A stretch of 64,000 nucleotides of DNA from Pelagimonas varians (GTDB lineage: Bacteria; Pseudomonadota; Alphaproteobacteria; Rhodobacterales; Rhodobacteraceae), in NCBI RefSeq assembly GCF_003208435.1, contig NZ_QKMF01000003.1, positions 124,001 to 188,000 on the forward strand, given 5' to 3'. Each line of letters opens with the position of its first letter. Position 1 is the first letter of the stretch. The notes beneath the pieces are model-generated. The model ran no database searches. It was given only the letters and a program-made list of their open reading frames with translations, and was not told where the DNA came from. The position numbers and the translations under genes are program-made. Shown piece by piece: positions 16,935 through 25,438 of the stretch.

Positions 16935-17345
16935 CCCCCCCCCGCATTTGTCACCCCAAACCCCGCGCCCCCTAAGGGGAGGTGAAAAAAACGTCACCCA
17001 ATTGGAAAATCAGAGGGCTTTGTGCGGCCTCAGCCGTAGTCCGGCTGAGAAGCGATAAGGAAAAAAGCCGGAATTGGCGAAATAAAAGTCACCCCAAGGG
17101 GAAAAAGTCACCCCGAGAATTGAAAAAGCCACCCCAGTTATCACCCCTCTAGCTCTCTTCTTTTTTCTATCCTCTTATTATTAAACAGAAAAATAGATAG
17201 AGGGGTGTGCGGGGTGAAGAAAATCCGCCCGTATATGTGAGAAAAATCATATATAGATTTTTTCTCAAAAGTGTTCGGGCGGCTGTCACCCCACCCAAGT
17301 CACCCCGGCCACCCCTGTTGGCCACTTTTGCAAGGAAATCCCCGC
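16935..17345. repeat. Intergenic cluster of GTCACCC repeats
   Basis: These 411 non-coding bases follow the helicase gene. GTCACCC occurs at 16950, 16993, 17088, 17107, 17285 and 17299 (five continue to GTCACCCC). Related CCACCCC/TCACCCC units lie at 17130, 17141 and 17308, and inverted GGGGTG units at 17202 and 17211. A hairpin (CTCAGCCG/CGGCTGAG) lies at 17029-17049, and the AT-rich block 17155-17200 sits in the middle. This layout resembles an iteron-type origin or a multi-site regulator target. Confidence 0.55.
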
Positions 17346-18023
17346 ATGGCCAGAAAACGCAAAGCCCAAGGCACCGTCACCCTTCCACCCTTTGCATGGG
17401 ACACACATGCCACGCCTTTGGGCGGCACGCGCACGCGGCTTGCCCGCGCGGATGTTGAGCGCGCGGAAATTGAGGTTGGCACCGGTGTTGATGGTGATGG
17501 CGAGATTGTCAGCCAGCGTGCCCGCGTCTGGCGCACCAAACCTGCGCCCATGATGGCCAATCTAACCCCTGCCGCCCGCGCTGCCGTGCTGGTCTATATC
17601 GAAGCGGTTGAGATTGTCGGCGGTTCAATCGGCGGCAGTGATGCGGGTGGATCTGGCACGGGTAGCTCTTCGCCAACCGCCGGGCCAAGCGTGCGCGCCT
17701 TGGCTGAGGCTGAGCGGTTGCGGATGATGCATGCCGCGCTTGAGGGTGGTGAGCTGGTGGTGCCTCATCGCGAGGCAAGGCAGCAACGGCGCGGTGATGG
17801 TTTGGCGCGCACGCCCTTTAGGCAGTTGCTGGAATGGATGGCGATTGATGGGCTTGGCCGTAATGATATTCTAAAACGCGCCGGTGCATCCATTGGCAAT
17901 GAGTTAGCCCAAAGTGAATTGGTTGTATCTATCGCCGCTGTTGGTGAGCGTCTTGCAATCTCTTGCGGTTATATTTCAGCACCGCACTCCAAATCTGAGT
18001 TTGGTCAACGCTCAAATGTTTGA
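17346..18023 (+). CDS. Phage protein of unknown function
   Basis: The 225-residue protein starts at ATG 17346 behind AAGGAAA. It has a basic start (MARKRK), a Gly/Ser-rich low-complexity stretch near residues 100-120, and a C-terminal half with FRQLLEWMAIDGLGRNDILKRAG, which resembles an HTH. Its position between replication genes and packaging genes suits a late-gene activator. That is inference; no family is recognised. Confidence 0.6.
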   Translation: MARKRKAQGTVTLPPFAWDTHATPLGGTRTRLARADVERAEIEVGTGVDGDGEIVSQRARVWRTKPAPMMANLTPAARAAVLVYIEAVEIVGGSIGGSDAGGSGTGSSSPTAGPSVRALAEAERLRMMHAALEGGELVVPHREARQQRRGDGLARTPFRQLLEWMAIDGLGRNDILKRAGASIGNELAQSELVVSIAAVGERLAISCGYISAPHSKSEFGQRSNV

Positions 18024-18097
18024 TGTATACGTCTTGGCACAGTCGAGAAGTGGCTAAGAAATACCGCACCGGCGGATCTGGCCATGTTCCGACACCC

Positions 18098-18147
18098 CCC
18101 GAACCTCTGAGATTGCCTGCATGCTCCCCTTGTCTCAGAGGTTCGGG
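18098..18147. repeat. 15-bp perfect inverted repeat
   Basis: CCCGAACCTCTGAGA (18098-18112) is mirrored exactly by TCTCAGAGGTTCGGG (18133-18147) around a 20-base spacer. A strong RNA hairpin would form just ahead of the 18187 gene. No T-run follows, so it is more likely an operator, RNA processing site or leader structure than a plain terminator. Confidence 0.5.
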
Positions 18148-18186
18148 CTGTATCGTTCAAGTCTCGCTAACAGATTGGCTGCGTCT

Positions 18187-18798
18187 ATGGATCTGCGTAT
18201 CACATCAAACGCCAAACAGTTTCAGCGTGGCTTGAACAATGCGGCCCGCAAGCAAGTGCCCTTTGCCATGTCGTTGGCCATCAACGAAGTGCTGAATGAG
18301 ATTAAGCGCAATTGGGAAAAGACATTGCGCCGCCGGTTGGACAACCCCACGCCCTTCACCATGAAAGCCTTTGCGATCAAGCGCGCCACCAAACGCAATC
18401 TGCGCGGTGTGATCTTTGCCAAGGCCATTCAAGCGGACTATCTGCTATGGCAAGAGGATGGTGGCACACGAAAGCCCAAGCGTCGGGCAATCCTTGTGCC
18501 CGTTGGTCAGCGGGTCAACAAATACGGGAACATGCCGCGCGGTGCGGTTGGTCGTGTGCTGGCAATGCCTAACACTTTCTCAGGTAAGCCTAAGGGTAGT
18601 TCTCATGCTGGGATCTATCGGCGGTTAGGGACAAAGAATACAAGTCGCAAGTCTGGTGCGAAGTTGAAACTTCTGGTCAGCTATGAGCGCAAGGCGCGTT
18701 ACAAGCCCAGCTTGAAGTTGATCAGCGGCGCTGCCAAGACCGCAACCGCCCGCCTGCCGCAAGCCCTACTCAAAGCAATGCGCCGGGCGATGAAATAG
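18187..18798 (+). CDS. Basic phage protein, possible minor tail/HK97 gp10-like
   Basis: The 203-residue strongly basic protein starts at ATG 18187. The N-terminal pattern (NNAARKQVPFAMSLAINEVLNEIKRNWEKTLRRRLDNPTPFTMKAF) recalls phage minor tail proteins of the gpZ/HK97 gp10 kind. It lies upstream of the terminase, away from the tail genes, so it may instead be a DNA-binding protein. The family call is weak; that the frame is coding is supported by consistent composition. Confidence 0.55.
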   Translation: MDLRITSNAKQFQRGLNNAARKQVPFAMSLAINEVLNEIKRNWEKTLRRRLDNPTPFTMKAFAIKRATKRNLRGVIFAKAIQADYLLWQEDGGTRKPKRRAILVPVGQRVNKYGNMPRGAVGRVLAMPNTFSGKPKGSSHAGIYRRLGTKNTSRKSGAKLKLLVSYERKARYKPSLKLISGAAKTATARLPQALLKAMRRAMK

Positions 18799-18960
18799 AC
18801 CCGATAGGTTCTTTGGAAGCCCCCGCTACATGGGTAATTCGCGATCATGTATGGTGTGTATCTTTGTTTTTCGCGGCCCCTTTCGTTTTGGGTTGTGGTT
18901 GTTGTTGAGGGGATGTGATGTTGATAAGTCTAGCTAAGGTAAAATAGCGTGGTTTGAGAA

Positions 18961-19557
18961 ATGAAGTTTTGGATTGAAGTAGTTAGGCGCGCATTATCGT
19001 GGTGGGTTAGCCTCGTTGGGATTGTGGCCTTGTTTCTTTCGTGGATTGCTTCGGCAACATCTAAGGACGGATATATCACGCTTTTTCAAACTGAGGTTGT
19101 CGAAAGCTCAATTTGGAGCTTAGTGTTTTTGGTTTGCGGCGTGATTTTTTTTCTCAGGTGTCTGTTTGTGATTTCGAAAATCCACAAAGAACAAAACTCT
19201 GATATTTCGAGTTTAAGGCAAGAATTAGCTTCACCTAAAAGAGCTAACATGAGGGATCTTGCGAATTCAGCAACGAATTTTCTAAATGCATCCGAAAAAA
19301 TATATCACCAGTGGATGAATTCCGATCAGGGTGGCCGCGAGACTTTATACGCAGGCTATTACTCACTTCGAGAGGAAGTAAATAGGTCCAATTCTAGGTA
19401 TGCTCACATCGAAAAAGTACGAATCGCAGGCTCTGATTTAGTAAATGCCTGCGATATTCTTGTTGATGAAGTGAAAGGCGACAACCCTGATCATCGCTTA
19501 CTTCAAGCTTCTCTCAGGAAGCACAAGGAATTTCTTCAAATAGTAGATCCGCAATAA
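18961..19557 (+). CDS. Two-helix membrane protein, likely moron gene
   Basis: The 198-residue protein has two membrane helices (about residues 10-32 and 50-70) and a long helical cytosolic part with a possible coiled coil. The gene is clearly more AT-rich than its neighbours, has its own leader gap, and interrupts the run from regulators to terminase. Such insertions are typical of moron genes expressed from the lysogen, often for superinfection exclusion or defence. No family is recognised, so the role is inferred. Confidence 0.6.
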   Translation: MKFWIEVVRRALSWWVSLVGIVALFLSWIASATSKDGYITLFQTEVVESSIWSLVFLVCGVIFFLRCLFVISKIHKEQNSDISSLRQELASPKRANMRDLANSATNFLNASEKIYHQWMNSDQGGRETLYAGYYSLREEVNRSNSRYAHIEKVRIAGSDLVNACDILVDEVKGDNPDHRLLQASLRKHKEFLQIVDPQ

Positions 19558-19586
19558 AGCATAAGCACTCAAAGAAAGGGGAGGAG

Positions 19587-20237
19587 ATGACGGCTTCTAA
19601 TCTTCGTCCTTTCACCGCCGAAGAAGCCGCACTGATTGAGCGGTTTCCGCTGCCAAAGGGTGTGCCGGATGCGGTTGTGAACAAGTCGCAGCTTGAGGTT
19701 GGGCTTGGGGTTTCGGGCACCACGATTTCCGCATGGCTCCGGCGCGGTGAAAATCCACTGCCCTTTGAAACCGCCGGGGCAAATGGCCGGTCCTATGAGT
19801 TTCGTTTGTCGCTGGCATTCGCTTGGATGAAGGCAATGCGCGCCGATGAGGAAAGCGCCAAGGCTGCGGGTGACGCGGCAACGGCGCAATTGTCCTTGGC
19901 CTTGCTGGGCGGCGAAACCGCATCGGGCGAAAGCGGCAAAATGAGCCTGACCGATCAGCGCAAGCTTTTGGAGCTTGAGGCCATCCGCCGGGTTGAGGCA
20001 GAAAAGCGCAACAACCTGATCCGGTTTGAGGATGTGCAAGCCGGAATTGAAGATGTGTTTGCCGCTATCCGCGACGGATTGGATGCGCTGCCGGACCGCT
20101 TGGCGCGCGAACTCGGCCTTGAGGGGCGCGATCTGGAAAAGGTTGAGCGCGCCTGTGACGATGTGTTGTCACAAGCCGCGCAAAAGGTGCATGAGGTGGT
20201 TGGCGATGGCAGGGAAAGCGACGGAAACGCTCTTTGA
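19587..20237 (+). CDS. Phage terminase small subunit, Nu1-like
   Basis: The 216-residue protein has an N-terminal winged-helix-like DNA-binding region (VNKSQLEVGLGVSGTTISAWLRRGENPLPF) of the lambda gpNu1 / DUF1441 kind. A long helical middle (RRVEAEKRNNLIRFEDVQ) and a C-terminal part for contact with the large subunit follow. It recognises the packaging site and loads the large subunit. AGGGGAGG precedes the ATG, and the 3' end overlaps the large-subunit gene by 32 bases. Confidence 0.82.
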   Translation: MTASNLRPFTAEEAALIERFPLPKGVPDAVVNKSQLEVGLGVSGTTISAWLRRGENPLPFETAGANGRSYEFRLSLAFAWMKAMRADEESAKAAGDAATAQLSLALLGGETASGESGKMSLTDQRKLLELEAIRRVEAEKRNNLIRFEDVQAGIEDVFAAIRDGLDALPDRLARELGLEGRDLEKVERACDDVLSQAAQKVHEVVGDGRESDGNAL

Positions 20238-22347
20238 TATTGAGCCATTGCCACCCTTTTGCAGCATCGAAAAAGCGATAGCTGCGGCGCTACCGGTCTT
20301 GCAACCACGGGCGCGGGTCAAGGTGTCACAAACGGCCCCGCGCCGCATGATCAAATCGGGCGGGCAATGGGTGCCATGGCGCGCGGATGTTGCGCCCTAC
20401 ATGACCGAACCCATGGATGTGACCACATCGCGGCGCTTTGATAGCATCGCTTTTGTTGGCCCGGCGCGGTCTTCGAAATCTGAGGGGCTGGTGATCAACC
20501 CGCTGGTGCATGCAGTGCTGGCGCAGCCCCGCGTTGTGGCGATGTTCTCGCCAAGTAAGGGCGCTGCAAAGGAATGGTCAGAAGGCGCGCTTGATGAGCT
20601 GATCCGCAATAGCCCTGAGCTGAAAGCCAAGCTGGGCACCGGCAAGGGCGCGGACAACATTTTTACCAAGAAATTCACCGGCGGCACGCGCCTGACAATT
20701 GATTGGCCCGTTGGTGACAAGCTGGCGCAGCGGTCAATCGCCCTGTGCATCGGTACGGATTACGACAAATTCCCCGCCGATATCGGGCGCAATGCCGAGG
20801 GTGAAGGCGAAGGCAGTGCCTTTAACCTGATGCGCAAACGGACAGAGGATGCCGGATCGCGGGCCATGACCATTGTTGAAAGCTCGCCGCGCTTTCCGGT
20901 GATTGATGATGAATGGACGCCGGACACGCCGCACGATGTGCCAACCGTATCGGGCGGGATTGTGCCGCTTTATGCCAAGGGGTCGCGCGGGCGGCTTTAT
21001 TGGACGTGCCCGCATTGCGCCCATGAATTTGAGCCGCGCTTTGATCACTTGCGCTACCCGGATACAGGCAGCGCCGCCGAGCGCGGGGCAGCGGCTTTTA
21101 TGCTGTGCCCAAGTGGAAACGGATGTGTGATTGAAGCGCGGCACAAGGCGGATCTGAACATAGGCGCGCGCTGGTTGCATGAGGATACCGGCGGCGCATT
21201 GGTGCCTTTGGATCAGCTCACCCGCGAGGTGGCCACCGCATCTTATTGGTTGCCCGGTCCTGCTGCCGCGCTGGCGAGCTGGGCCAAGATTGTGAGCCGT
21301 TTTATTGAGGCCGAAGGGGTCTATGAGCTAACCGGCGATGAAGGGGATTTGAAATCCATCACAAATGTTGAGCTTGGCTTGCCCTATTTGGCGCGTGCCC
21401 GTGCGGTTTCGGCTGGGCTTTCGGTGGATGCGCTCAAAGCTGGCGCTACTGATCACGCTTGGCAAGTGGCCCCGGCCAACACTGCCTTTCTCACCGCCGC
21501 TTTCGACGTTCAAAAGGGGCGGTTTGTTGGTCAGGTAGAAGCGTGGTCACTGGATCTTGAGCGGGTGGTGATTGACCGCGTTGATGTGGTCAACCCGCCC
21601 GATACCGCGCCAAACCCAAAGGGGCGGCGCATCCAGCCGGAAATGTATGGCGAGGATTGGGACGCACTCTTGCCGCATATGCTCAAATCCTATCCGGTTG
21701 CGGGGGCGGATCATGCCTTGCAGATCCTTGCTACGGTTTGCGATTTGCGCGGTGAGCCGGGGGTGACGCCGCGCGCGCGGGATTTCTACCGCAAGATGCG
21801 GCTTGAGCATCCCAACCGGTTTTATCTGGTGATGGGCAAAGGCAAAGACACAACCCCGCGTGCGGTGCTGCGCACGCCTGAAAGCGCGCATCGCGGCAAA
21901 GAGCATGTGGCGCGCGATGTGCCTGCCATCACGGCGGGCACGGATCGGCTCAAAGATGAGGTTGCCGCATCGCTGATGCGCGAGGCTGGCGGGGCGCGAA
22001 AGCTCAATATTTCCAAATACGCCCCGCATGAGGTGTTCGCGGAATACTGCGCCGAACGTCGGTATGAGGGCGGATGGGCCAAGCGCCCCGGCCAACTGCG
22101 CAATGAAGCGCTGGACCTGTCGGTCTATTCGCTGGCGCTGGTGATCGTGTTGGAAGCCGAAGCGCTTAACCACGAAAACCCGCCCGCTTGGGCGCTGCCG
22201 GGTGCGGGCAATATGATGGCGATCACGCTGGATAAGTCCGAATATCGCGATGTAACGGGCGGGCAAACGAAGCCTGAGCAGGCACCGCCCAAGCCGCCGA
22301 AAAAGAGCGGCTGGGCGGTGAAGAAACCCAAAAAACGAAACTGGTGA
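20206..22347 (+). CDS. Phage terminase large subunit, lambda gpA family
   Basis: The 713-residue protein starts at ATG 20206, inside the small-subunit gene. It has the gpA-type ATPase with a Walker-A-like VGPARSSKSEG, a CPHC/C-rich zinc-ribbon-like insertion (WTCPHCAHEFEPRF then LCPSGNGC), and a nuclease half starting AFDVQKGRFVGQVEAW. It cuts the concatemer and drives DNA into the prohead. A Lys/Pro-rich tail ends the protein. gpA-type terminases usually make cohesive ends, so this phage is probably cos-type. Confidence 0.92.
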   Translation: MAGKATETLFDIEPLPPFCSIEKAIAAALPVLQPRARVKVSQTAPRRMIKSGGQWVPWRADVAPYMTEPMDVTTSRRFDSIAFVGPARSSKSEGLVINPLVHAVLAQPRVVAMFSPSKGAAKEWSEGALDELIRNSPELKAKLGTGKGADNIFTKKFTGGTRLTIDWPVGDKLAQRSIALCIGTDYDKFPADIGRNAEGEGEGSAFNLMRKRTEDAGSRAMTIVESSPRFPVIDDEWTPDTPHDVPTVSGGIVPLYAKGSRGRLYWTCPHCAHEFEPRFDHLRYPDTGSAAERGAAAFMLCPSGNGCVIEARHKADLNIGARWLHEDTGGALVPLDQLTREVATASYWLPGPAAALASWAKIVSRFIEAEGVYELTGDEGDLKSITNVELGLPYLARARAVSAGLSVDALKAGATDHAWQVAPANTAFLTAAFDVQKGRFVGQVEAWSLDLERVVIDRVDVVNPPDTAPNPKGRRIQPEMYGEDWDALLPHMLKSYPVAGADHALQILATVCDLRGEPGVTPRARDFYRKMRLEHPNRFYLVMGKGKDTTPRAVLRTPESAHRGKEHVARDVPAITAGTDRLKDEVAASLMREAGGARKLNISKYAPHEVFAEYCAERRYEGGWAKRPGQLRNEALDLSVYSLALVIVLEAEALNHENPPAWALPGAGNMMAITLDKSEYRDVTGGQTKPEQAPPKPPKKSGWAVKKPKKRNW

Positions 22348-22370
22348 TCGGGCGTGGGTCGCGCCCGATC
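22346..22370. repeat. 9-bp hairpin at the end of the terminase gene
   Basis: GATCGGGCG and CGCCCGATC pair perfectly around a 7-base loop, beginning in the terminase stop codon. No T-run follows. It may slow read-through or protect the 3' end of the mRNA. Confidence 0.4.
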
Positions 22371-22403
22371 TAAAGGGTTGTCCTTAGATCGGCGGTGGTT
22401 GGC

Positions 22404-22814
22404 ATGAGCGTGATTGAGCGGTTTTCGTATGGCGAATACACGGTGCATTTGGCCAATCCCGGCCACACATGTCGGGTGAAAAACTCCGAAAAGGTCTCTA
22501 AGTTTGAGCGCCTGACTGTCTCGCGCCCGATGGCCAAGATCTTTGATCCGGGCGGCAATGCAGTTGAGTGCGCTCCGCTGGATTGGCCTGATGTGCAATC
22601 GGGTGATTGGGCCGAAAATACCCGCCGCCGGATAGATGCCGGGGTGCGGGCTGCGGTGCGGGTGGGTCAAGTCAGATTGGTTTGTGATGATGGTTCGGTG
22701 CCGGATGCGGGCTGGATGCGCGACACGCCAGATAATCGCGCCGCGCTGTTCAAGAAATCCAAGCGGATGTTCCATCGCAGCAAAACAAACACATGGATGC
22801 AATTTGCAAACTAG
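22404..22814 (+). CDS. Phage protein of unknown function
   Basis: The 136-residue protein ([20 protein letters not shown]) lies between terminase and the SSB gene, 12 bases before SSB. It is basic at the C-terminus ([16 protein letters not shown]). No motif is recognised. Codon use matches the late genes, so it is probably real. Confidence 0.6.
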   Translation: MSVIERFSYGEYTVHLANPGHTCRVKNSEKVSKFERLTVSRPMAKIFDPGGNAVECAPLDWPDVQSGDWAENTRRRIDAGVRAAVRVGQVRLVCDDGSVPDAGWMRDTPDNRAALFKKSKRMFHRSKTNTWMQFAN

Positions 22815-22825
22815 AGGAGGCTGTC

Positions 22826-23272
22826 ATGCTGAATGAAGTCAAACTGGTTGGATACCTCGGGCGCGATCCTGAGGTGCGGACCTTTCAAAATGGCGGCAAG
22901 GTTTGCAATCTGCGCATTGCCACCTCTGAAAGCTGGAAAGACCGCGACACAGGCGAGCGCCGCGAAAAGACGGAATGGCACAGCGTTGCAATCCACTCTG
23001 AGGGTTTGGTTGGCATTGCCGAGCGATACCTGCGCAAAGGCTCAAAGGTGATGATCAGCGGCAAGCTGCAAACCCGCAAGTGGCAAGATCAAAGCGGCGC
23101 AGATCGCTATTCGACTGAGATTGTTTTGCAAGGCTTCAAGGCAACGCTTTTGATGTTGGATGGGCGCGGATCTGGTGAGGGATCGGGGCAATCTGATCGC
23201 GGCGGGTCCGGCAGCGGCGGTAGTGATGGCCCGCCACCCGCGCGCGATATTGATGATGAAATTCCATTTTGA
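22826..23272 (+). CDS. ssb: Phage single-stranded DNA-binding protein
   Basis: The 148-residue protein has the SSB OB-fold ([18 protein letters not shown] start, [32 protein letters not shown]). A Gly/Ser-rich linker (about 115-138) and the acidic tip DDEIPF, which recruits partner proteins, follow. It coats single-stranded DNA during phage replication. The start is supported by GAGGAGG. Its place among head genes rather than with primase/helicase is unusual. Confidence 0.95.
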   Translation: MLNEVKLVGYLGRDPEVRTFQNGGKVCNLRIATSESWKDRDTGERREKTEWHSVAIHSEGLVGIAERYLRKGSKVMISGKLQTRKWQDQSGADRYSTEIVLQGFKATLLMLDGRGSGEGSGQSDRGGSGSGGSDGPPPARDIDDEIPF

Positions 23273-23355
23273 TGCCTGACGTGATGCACCCTGAGGCGCT
23301 GGCGCTGCTTTTTACGGCGGCGCTTTTGTCTGCGAATTGGCCCCGGTTGAGGTAA
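23272..23355 (+). CDS. Possible 27-residue coupled peptide
   Basis: The ATG overlaps the SSB stop (TGATG) and the frame stays open for 27 codons, ending 5 bases before the next start. The product has a short hydrophobic middle (LALLFTAALLSANW). Overlap-type coupling is the only positive evidence; it may be a spacer frame. Confidence 0.25.
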   Translation: MPDVMHPEALALLFTAALLSANWPRLR

Positions 23356-23360
23356 GTTTT

Positions 23361-23906
23361 ATGACCCTGAAAAACTGCATTCCCACAACATTGGTCGCGG
23401 GCGATGGTTGGGCGTGGCTGGATGCAACAGCCTTTGCTAGTCACCCGCCCGCTGATTGGTCGCTGCGCTATGTGCTGCGACCACTGGCGGGCGGCGCATC
23501 TGTTGAAATTGACGCGATTGCCGGGGCAGACGCCTATGAGCTGCGCCTTTCATCCGCGCAATCCGCCGTCGTGCCGCCGGGGCAATTCACTTGGGTTGCG
23601 CTGGCGTTTCATGGTGCAAGCGGGGATCGGGCGACACTTGCCACTGGCCGGGTCGAAGTGTTGCCAGATCCGGCGGCGTCTACGGGTGATCAACGTTCCA
23701 GCGCCGAGCGGATCTTGGATGCGATCAAAGCCACGCTTGAGGGGCGCGTTTCCAAAGATGCCGAAAGCTACAGCATCGAAGGGCGCAGCATTTCGCGAAC
23801 GCCCATCGCGGATCTGCTCAAGCTGCGCGAGGTCTACACCCGCGAGGTGCAGGCCGAACAAAACCCCGGCGCATCGCCGTTTCAAATCAGGAGGGTTAAG
23901 TTTTGA
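23361..23906 (+). CDS. Head-tail joining protein with gpW-like C-terminus
   Basis: This 181-residue protein has a beta-rich N-terminal domain (about 1-110). Its C-terminal segment (ERILDAIKATLEGRVSKDAESYS then IEGRSISRTPIADLLKLREVYTREV) follows the pattern of lambda gpW, including the helix, beta hairpin and helix order. gpW is normally only about 68 residues, so this looks like a fusion of an extra domain to gpW. It lies directly before the portal gene, as gpW does in lambda; its stop overlaps the portal start. Confidence 0.65.
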   Translation: MTLKNCIPTTLVAGDGWAWLDATAFASHPPADWSLRYVLRPLAGGASVEIDAIAGADAYELRLSSAQSAVVPPGQFTWVALAFHGASGDRATLATGRVEVLPDPAASTGDQRSSAERILDAIKATLEGRVSKDAESYSIEGRSISRTPIADLLKLREVYTREVQAEQNPGASPFQIRRVKF

Positions 23907-25435
23907 ACCTATGGCCTTTCAACTCAAAGCGCTCTGAGACGCGGATTGAACCCAGCGCACCCGCGCCAAAGCCCGCACCGGAAACAGCTCCCCAGTCTCA
24001 CCGCCGATCTGCGCCGCTGCAAACGCGGTCCTATCGGGCGGCGCGCCCGGATCGGCTGGCCTCTGGCTTTAGCATGTTTGGCGACACAACCCGCCAAGAA
24101 ATGCGCCAAGATGCGCGCGGGTTAATTCAGCATTCCCGCCACGCCGCGCATAACTTTGATTTCCAGCGGTCCTATGAAATGTTGTTTCGCCGCCATGTGA
24201 TCGGGCCAAGCGGTATCCGGCTGCAAATGAATGTCCGCGATCCAGATGGCAAAAAGGATGATGGCGCAAATCGCACCATTGAAAGCGCTTGGGCCAAGTG
24301 GGGCAAGATGGGCACGCCGTCCCGGTGCGGGCGTTTGTCGTGGCACGGGGTTGAGTGCCAGATGGCCACCGGAATTGCCCGCGAAGGCGGTGCTTTTATG
24401 CGCTTTCATGAAGGTGCCGGGCGCGGCGCATTTGGGTTTCAGGTGGAACCGGTGCTGTTTGATCGGCTTGATTTGGATCTGACCACGCCCTTGCCCGGCG
24501 GCGCATATATTGAGGCCGGAATTGAGTTTGATCAGAGTGATCGCATTCTTGCCTATCATATGTGGAACCGCCCCCATAGCGAGGCGCATCGCGGCACCGC
24601 CCAAATTCGCGAGCGTATCCCGGCAAGCCGCATGATCTATGTGCTGATCCCTGAGGAAATCGCCCAAGTGCTGGGGGTTCCAAGATCAGCCACCGCCCTG
24701 CGCCTGATGAATATGAGCGAAAGCTATCAGGAAAGCGCCATGACAGCGGCCAACTATGGCGCGGCTGCGATGGTGTTTTTCAAGCAAGAACATACTGGCG
24801 GGCAGATTGGCAGCGCGGTTGAGGATGCGCCCTTTGATGAGATTGAGGCGGGCACGGTGACGATGATGCCGCCAAGTGTTGAGCCGGTTTTCAACACGCC
24901 GCATTATCCTGAGGCTGCGATTGAACCGTTTATGCGCCACATGGGCACCAGTCAGGCGGCGGGCATGGGTGTTGCTTATGAAACTCTGACTGCGGATCTG
25001 AGCCGGGCCAATTTCTCAAGCCTGCGCGCAGGCAAAGGTGAAGAGCGCGATGAGTGGCGGATGCTGCAACGCGCGGTTTTTGAGGGGCTGCATGATCGGG
25101 TGTTTGCCCGCTGGCTGCGCATGGCGATGCTGTCGGGCCGCTTGTCCTTGCCCTTATTCAAGCTGGATAAGTTTGACGCGGCGACATGGCGTCCGCGCGG
25201 CTGGCAAAGCGTCAATCCCAAAGATGATGCCACCGCCAATGCGGCGGATCTGGCCAGCGGCGCGCGGTCACTAACAGAAATTGTAGCAGAGCGCGGGCGA
25301 TCCCTTGAGGACGTGCTTGATGAGCGCAAGGCCGAATTGGAGGCCTTCAAAGAGCGCGGCTTGCCGGTGCCCGAATGGTCGCCCAAGCCTGATGATGGCG
25401 TGCCGGGCGACTTTGACCCCCCGAAAAAGGAATAG
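23903..25435 (+). CDS. Phage portal protein, lambda gpB family
   Basis: The 510-residue protein starts at a TTG (23903) overlapping the previous stop, with AGGAGGG 7 bases upstream. Features of lambda-type portals are visible: RAARPDRLASGFSMFGDTTRQEMRQDARGLIQHSRHAAHNFDF near the start, DRLDLD, GIEFDQSDRILAYHMW, and AAGMGVAYETLTADLSRANFSS in the C-terminal half. Twelve copies form the ring through which DNA enters the head. The acidic Pro-rich tail is ordinary. Confidence 0.92.
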   Translation: MNLWPFNSKRSETRIEPSAPAPKPAPETAPQSHRRSAPLQTRSYRAARPDRLASGFSMFGDTTRQEMRQDARGLIQHSRHAAHNFDFQRSYEMLFRRHVIGPSGIRLQMNVRDPDGKKDDGANRTIESAWAKWGKMGTPSRCGRLSWHGVECQMATGIAREGGAFMRFHEGAGRGAFGFQVEPVLFDRLDLDLTTPLPGGAYIEAGIEFDQSDRILAYHMWNRPHSEAHRGTAQIRERIPASRMIYVLIPEEIAQVLGVPRSATALRLMNMSESYQESAMTAANYGAAAMVFFKQEHTGGQIGSAVEDAPFDEIEAGTVTMMPPSVEPVFNTPHYPEAAIEPFMRHMGTSQAAGMGVAYETLTADLSRANFSSLRAGKGEERDEWRMLQRAVFEGLHDRVFARWLRMAMLSGRLSLPLFKLDKFDAATWRPRGWQSVNPKDDATANAADLASGARSLTEIVAERGRSLEDVLDERKAELEAFKERGLPVPEWSPKPDDGVPGDFDPPKKE

Positions 25436-25438
25436 TGC

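Noticed and set aside
16935-17345. CRISPR-like array made of the GTCACCC repeats
   Set aside because: Units are only 7-8 bases, irregularly spaced and partly inverted; no cas gene is present.
22346-22370. Rho-independent terminator after the terminase gene
   Set aside because: The stem is good but no T-run follows, and the next genes lie in the same direction with short gaps.
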